DNA from: Nissolia schottii
Lineage: Eukaryota; Streptophyta; Magnoliopsida; Fabales; Fabaceae
Direction of reading: 5' to 3'
DNA length: 64,000 nucleotides
Assembly (NCBI GenBank): GCA_003254905.1
Contig: QANU01005526.1
Location: forward strand, 251,887 to 315,886
Positions within the stretch are counted from its first letter, which is position 1; each line of letters begins with the position of its first letter. Positions 59,656 through 64,000 of this stretch are shown in pieces. Position numbers and translations under genes: made by a program. The notes below the pieces were generated by a model. The model was not told the origin of the DNA. It saw only the letters and a list, made by a program, of their open reading frames with translations, and searched no databases.

Positions 59656-60118
59656 TGTCACGACCCCAAAAAAAAGGGGGAACACGTCTCAAGCGAGACG
59701 TGTAGTGTCTCACGCAAGACACTAGTCACAGGGGCAAATGTTGTTTCGCGAAGCTTCATCTTGCGCGAGATGAATTGTGTCTCGTGTCAGACACGTGTTG
59801 GGCGCATTACAACGCCTAGAGAGTGCTGCAACAGTGTGAGAATTAGTTTCACATCAGATGCAACAATAGAAGGGGGTCTCCTCCTCCCCCTATATAGAGA
59901 AGCTTCCCGTGAGTGTTTAGACTTGCCAATTTACTCAAGAGCTTGAGAGGTCTCACTCTTGTGAGAATTTTCACTCTAGTTTTTTTTTTTCTCCCTCTCG
60001 TTTTTCATTCGTGGGAAGCAGTGCCTCCACGTAGGGTGTTAGGAGCTCTTTCAGCTTAGTGCTCCTTAACGGTTAGCCATTTTAAGGTGAGTGACTTTTT
60101 TCATGGTCAGCCATTTCA
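59656..60118 (+). mobile_element. Ty3/gypsy-like LTR fragment, second copy of the 39878-39370 LTR
   Basis: Begins TGTCACGACCCC and follows the minus-strand LTR at 37656-39878 for about 460 bp: repeated TCTCGCGCGAGA-type motifs in degenerate form (59688-59785), CCCTATATAGAG TATA box (59890-59901), and the GTGCTCCTTAACGG block. It ends at CAGCCATTTCAG without the rest of that LTR. It interrupts the gag-like region, by insertion or by capture. Confidence 0.65.
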
Positions 60119-60159
60119 GTAACAGGTAGCAATCCACCACACACTCAAGGGATGTTTCC

Positions 60160-60420
60160 ATCAATGGGTGCATCCTACTCTATTTCCTGCTTGTTCAAAA
60201 GAGTATTAATGTGGGCAGGGTGATCTGGCACCACATGAATGTTGTCACCAACTCACACAAAGGGTTGGCATTCCCTTGTCTCATCATTGGCATGGCAATA
60301 GTAGCATGTGTGGCCAAGAGGAGAGACGAAGAAGTAATAGAGGTCCCTGGGGAGTTCATAGAGTTAGACATTGGCTACGACATGAGTAAAGGACAAGGAC
60401 GAACAAAGAGAGCATAGCGC
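60160..60420 (+). pseudogene. Gag-like/plant transposon-protein-domain fragment
   Basis: The frame gives SINVGRVIWHHMNVV, KGLAFPCLIIGMAI and EFIELDIGYDMSKGQGR before a stop at 60415. The 'GRVI...H...F PCLI' pattern recalls the domain found in the gag-like protein of many legume non-autonomous LTR elements ('putative plant transposon protein'). It has no pol or protease downstream; the 3' LTR follows 220 bp later. Upstream reading frame is lost at the LTR fragment, so no complete protein can be made. Confidence 0.55.
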
Positions 60421-62006
60421 GTGCCCTGACCCTAAGTGTTTTTAATCGGCTTAAGTGCCTCCCCAAGTTTCGCGGCTTTGTAGGGGGATGTTTATAGTGT
60501 CGTCGCAATAAAAAGATTTTTGTTTATTTTCGTTTTTATTTTAAGTTTTCTTTAAATCTAATTGGATCGTCATTTTCTTTTTTCTTTTTCATTTTCTTTG
60601 CTTAGAGACAAGCAAAGGTCTCAGGTTGGGGGTTGTGATGACTCTCCAATTAGAATTCATTTTGCTTGCTAATTCATATAGTTTTTAGGCCTTTTAGTTG
60701 CATATTAGGACATAATTGCATGCATTCATATAGATTTCACTCATATTGTATAAAGTAACCATTTAGACATGCTAAGTGGAAATAGGTGTTTTTTGGTGTA
60801 TTTCAGGTGAAAAATGTATATGGAGGGACGCCACGAAGGTTTGGAAAGATTAAGAGCGGAGAAAAGGCATGCAAACATGAAGAAATAACTCTAGGGAGAG
60901 CTCAAGTGGTCCAAAAAGCGCTCCAATGCACAGTGGAGGAAGAAAAATTACATTCGAAGAATTTACATTGAATTTAAACTAAATTTACACTAGTTGCTCG
61001 AGCGAGCATAAGTGCCGCTAGAGCAACTGACCTTCGTTACAGAAAAAAAGGTTTCTTAAATCCTCAAGGCTCCTCTATAAATAGAAGATGATCACCTCAA
61101 TCCCAAGGTATCAAGGAGGCAAATTTGGAAGAGGAGGCAACCTTAGGAGAGCTAGAAGAACATCAGACACTCTATTGATCTTATTGATCTCCCTAGATCA
61201 ATAGGGATTCGTTTATTTCCCATTCTATCTACGTATTTCTTCTTCTATTATTCTTCTCTTTGTGTGTATTCTCTTCTTAGTATGAACTAAATCCCTCTAG
61301 TTAGGGCATGGACGAAAAGTTTTCGTAGTTTATTTGGTAAAGTGTTACTCTTTATCCTTTTATAATTTACTGAATTTTATGTTTGCTATTCTATGATTGT
61401 TAAACTATATGTATGTCTGATCACTATATGTGTAGTTAGTATCCTCTAGAGCAATAGTGCTAGAGAGGACTAGGCTTTGCAAACCATAGGTTGAGCAAGA
61501 CTCCAAGAAGGTTAACTGTGACTTGTGTGGTCATGTGAGGGGCCAATAGTTAGGGCAGAGAACCCTTAGAATAGGTTTAGACCTCCTAAGAGATTAGAGG
61601 AGTCAATCTAGACTAAGAGAGTTACTTAACCTCGATAGAGGCTAGTAACCACTAACCTCTGGCCATAAATTCTCAATTAATTCATAATTGGATAGGAGTA
61701 ATAACTAGAAAATTAAACAAGGAGAATGGAAGTCGAGTGTCTTAAGACTTTTCTCATTTATTTTCTTAAAAACAATTTAATCGTGTTCTTTGTTTTATCT
61801 TCTTTGATTATTTATAAATTATTTTTCTTTAATTGCACAAATTAATTGAAAATCCCAAAAAGAATCAAACCAAGCTAACTAAGGATACTTACGTTGTAAA
61901 ATAATATAATTACTCAGTCCTCGTAGGTACGACAACCCGTGTCCCAAAAGACTTATTTATTACTTGCCGTGACTAATGCACTTGCTAGCATCTAAGCGCA
62001 TTAGCA

Positions 62007-62765
62007 AGTATATCTCATCTCAGGTTTGCTGATGATCTCTTTATTTTCTATCGGGTGAGGAGTAGTCAGGTTTAGTGCATTGTGGGTGTTATGGAGGAGT
62101 TTTATGTAGCTTTGGGGTTGAAGGTGAACACTCTCAAGTCTCGACGTGATAACTTTATAGCCATATCCTCTATCGGGTTTACCACAGACTTTGGGATGTA
62201 CCTAGGCTTTCCTTTGATTCAGGATCGTACTACTAAAGCAGTATTTGCATGTGTTCTAGAAAAGATTATTACCAGGTTGGAGAGTTGGAAAGGAAAGCTT
62301 CTTAAATGAGAGATGAGCGTGTTTTTCTTGCTAAGTCTGTGCTCTCCTCTATTCCACGTTATACTAAGTAGACTTTTAGGGTTCTTGATGTTACTTGTCA
62401 CAATATCGATTGAAACTTTATTTGGAGTGGGCAGGGAGGAAATAGAAGTTTAAATCTTACGAGGTGGGAGGTGCTCACCACCCCCCAAGAAGTCACAAAG
62501 GTCTCAGTATCTGCGACTCCCGTGTTCAGAACATCTCTCTCCTAGGCGAAATTGTAAGTTCTCCGGCTTGTGCAAGAGGCTCCGCGGGGTTTGAAGATCT
62601 CACTCATTGTCTCTCTGAGTTCCCTCACTCGAGATTCATGTAGCGTGGAATGTACTTGTTGCACCTCTTTTCCTATTGTGGTCCTGGACATCCTGCGAGA
62701 TGATGTTGTCAACTGATTTGTTGCTTGTTGTTTCTTTTTCTTTGCTTACCTTACCAATATATATT
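62007..62765 (+). pseudogene. L1-type LINE reverse transcriptase, right part and 3' end
   Basis: The frame resumes with ISHLRFADDLFIFYR (FADD is the RT catalytic motif), then LGLKVNTLKS, MYLGFPLIQDRTTKAVF and LEKIITRLESWKGKLLK, followed by frame-shifted LNL/EVLTTPKK-type pieces. Together with 56448-56814 it makes one L1 ORF2 interrupted by the LTR element. Codons AGA AGG before the break and AGT ATA TCT after it fit a continuous 'RRSISHL'. TGTTGCTTGTTGTTTCTTTTT near 62720 is an L1-like 3' UTR; the LINE has a large internal deletion before it. Confidence 0.85.
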
Positions 62766-64000
62766 GTGTGTGTTAGTTATTTTTAACACATTAAAAATGC
62801 AAGTCATTTGAAGTAAATAAATAATTAATCAATTTAACCTTTTGAAGTATAATTTAAGATTTAAAGTACAACAGATTTTGGGGTGCTTTATTGTTATTTG
62901 AGCTAATTGTGGGTTTCATGCACATGTTGTGCCCTTCTTTCTAGTTTAGTTGTTATATTTGTTTTGGAGTCATGCTATTTAGCTTGACGTGTGGTACTAC
63001 GTGTACACCAAAAATTTCACCAACGTATAGTTACGAAAGTATTTTATACATCTTGAGCCCACTAATTTATTTTTCCCAAATCACTAACTCGTCACATTTT
63101 GAACAAACCCCTAAAATCTCAAATCGTCTCCTAAAATCTCATGTCCTTTCCTAAATTACAAACCCCTCACATTCACTCTTCCTCTCCCTAACCTTCCCAA
63201 ACTCGATACCTTCCCAAACCCAAAATCACTGAAATTTCTTTCTTCCTCTCCCAACATTCCGCACGCTGCCCTCAACCCAGCCCAGCCCAGCCACCCTCAA
63301 AGTCACTACTTCGTTCTCCATTCATCGTCGCGACTTCCTCGTCGTTCAACACAGTGAGTCCATCCTCCAAGACTGTCGCGGACCACCGTCATGATTCCCT
63401 TGACTCGTCCTCAACGACGGCTCTCCGACCTTAGGCACGAACCTCAGGTCACTCTTCGCACTCCCATAATTGTTGACTATTTTTGTATTGTATTTAGGTG
63501 GTATCCATATATAGGAACCACCAAGACCAAGCTAAATGAGATAATTCATAGTGAGAAGATAATAAGGGGAGAGAAAGATAAATATGAGATAGAGGATATT
63601 AATAAGGTGAGATGATATTTGAAGGAGTAAATGCGGATAAATTAAAATTATAAATTTATCAATAATAATAAATTGATTAACAAAAGATGAGGGGAGTTTT
63701 ATGTCCAAAATAAAATGTGGACATCGCTAACCTCTACATAAAGTTGTGGAGGTTAGCAAAAACACATATACACACATATTTAATGAAATACAGACCTGAG
63801 AGTTGGGCAAACCTTCCTCTAAGTTGGAGGTCTTTAGGCATATAGCCTAAAAATTGATAAGAGGGGTGACAAGACTGCCTGGGTCAATTTGCGATCTAAG
63901 AACACGGCAGTAAGTATTAATTTACTTAATAACTAATTACTTCATTACATGTATATTATAAATTAAATTGTATTACTAACTATGTGATTTTTTTGTTATT
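62766..64000. other. Intergenic with possible TIR-element end
   Basis: ACTACGTGTACACCAAAA at about 62997 matches the terminal word seen at 16414 and 32180. The C/T-rich leader-like DNA to 63470 may be the interior of such an element. Frames at 62972 and 63391 are low complexity or unsupported. No gene is recognised up to the window end. Confidence 0.45.

Larger units (their letters stand above)
56815..62006 (+). mobile_element. Non-autonomous Athila/Tat-like LTR retroelement inserted in the LINE
   Basis: 5' LTR about 56815-59231 and 3' LTR 60634-62006 begin with related TG...GACTCTCCAATTA and end in GCGCATCA/GCGCATTAGCA. After removing the 1,067 bp of inserted foldback DNA, the 5' LTR is about 1.35 kb, equal to the 3' LTR. 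Primer site TGGCATCGTTGCCAAGGA (59238-59255) matches the tRNA-Asp site of Athila/Tat at 14 of 18 bases, and a purine tract GGTTGGGGG precedes the 3' LTR. The interior is only 1.4 kb with gag pieces and no pol, so it depended on other elements. Aligned by eye, the LTRs differ at roughly one base in eight, an old insertion. Confidence 0.85.

Overview
The window is nuclear DNA from a flowering plant. CDC6 has 15 spliced introns, the intergenic DNA is AT-rich, and LTR retroelements, MULE, hAT and CACTA relics, a SINE and a plant L1 fill most of the space. The repeats suggest a legume, possibly of the bean/cowpea group, but that is a weak inference. Only three host genes can be supported. There are no operons, CRISPR arrays or rRNA genes, and I saw no tRNA gene.

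Genes: (1) 316-5854 (+) is a complete 16-exon CDC6 replication-licensing ATPase of 492 aa, with an inverted pair of E2F sites upstream. (2) 15327-16258 (-) is a MAPKKK-type protein kinase exon with all catalytic motifs but no ATG in its frame. (3) 23924-25771 (-) is an intronless dyskerin/CBF5 (NAP57) pseudouridine synthase of 615 aa, with telo-box and site II promoter motifs. CDC6 and CBF5 are both tied to proliferating cells; nothing else links the three genes.

Layout: 6-15 kb holds degraded retroelement sequence with GC-rich CGCTNAGCG motif arrays. At 16.4-17.1 kb there is a broken fragment of an INDETERMINATE-DOMAIN (IDD/SGR5-type) zinc-finger exon. 17-23.9 kb is AT-rich without a recognisable gene. 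26-33 kb holds MITE-like elements, a solo LTR with a perfect 5-bp target duplication inside a segment also found downstream of CDC6, and a Ty3/gypsy gag-protease relic. At 34.2-35.8 kb a Pack-MULE with 9-bp target duplications carries a dead BAHD acyltransferase fragment; a short MULE-type MITE with related ends follows at 36.9 kb. 37.7-46.3 kb has a reverse-oriented LTR, two Ty1/copia relics and a CACTA-like element. 47-56 kb is mostly gene-free, with a palindrome-rich retroelement segment, a hAT-type MITE and a SINE with 17-bp target duplications.

The most structured part is 56.4-62.7 kb, a three-level nest. An L1 reverse-transcriptase ORF is split by an Athila/Tat-like non-autonomous LTR retroelement, whose 5' LTR is itself split by a long-inverted-repeat DNA element (10-bp target duplication) with an assembly gap in its centre. 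I found no evidence of a new multi-gene biological system. The most unusual pattern is that several unrelated repeat families each carry clusters of their own short palindrome.
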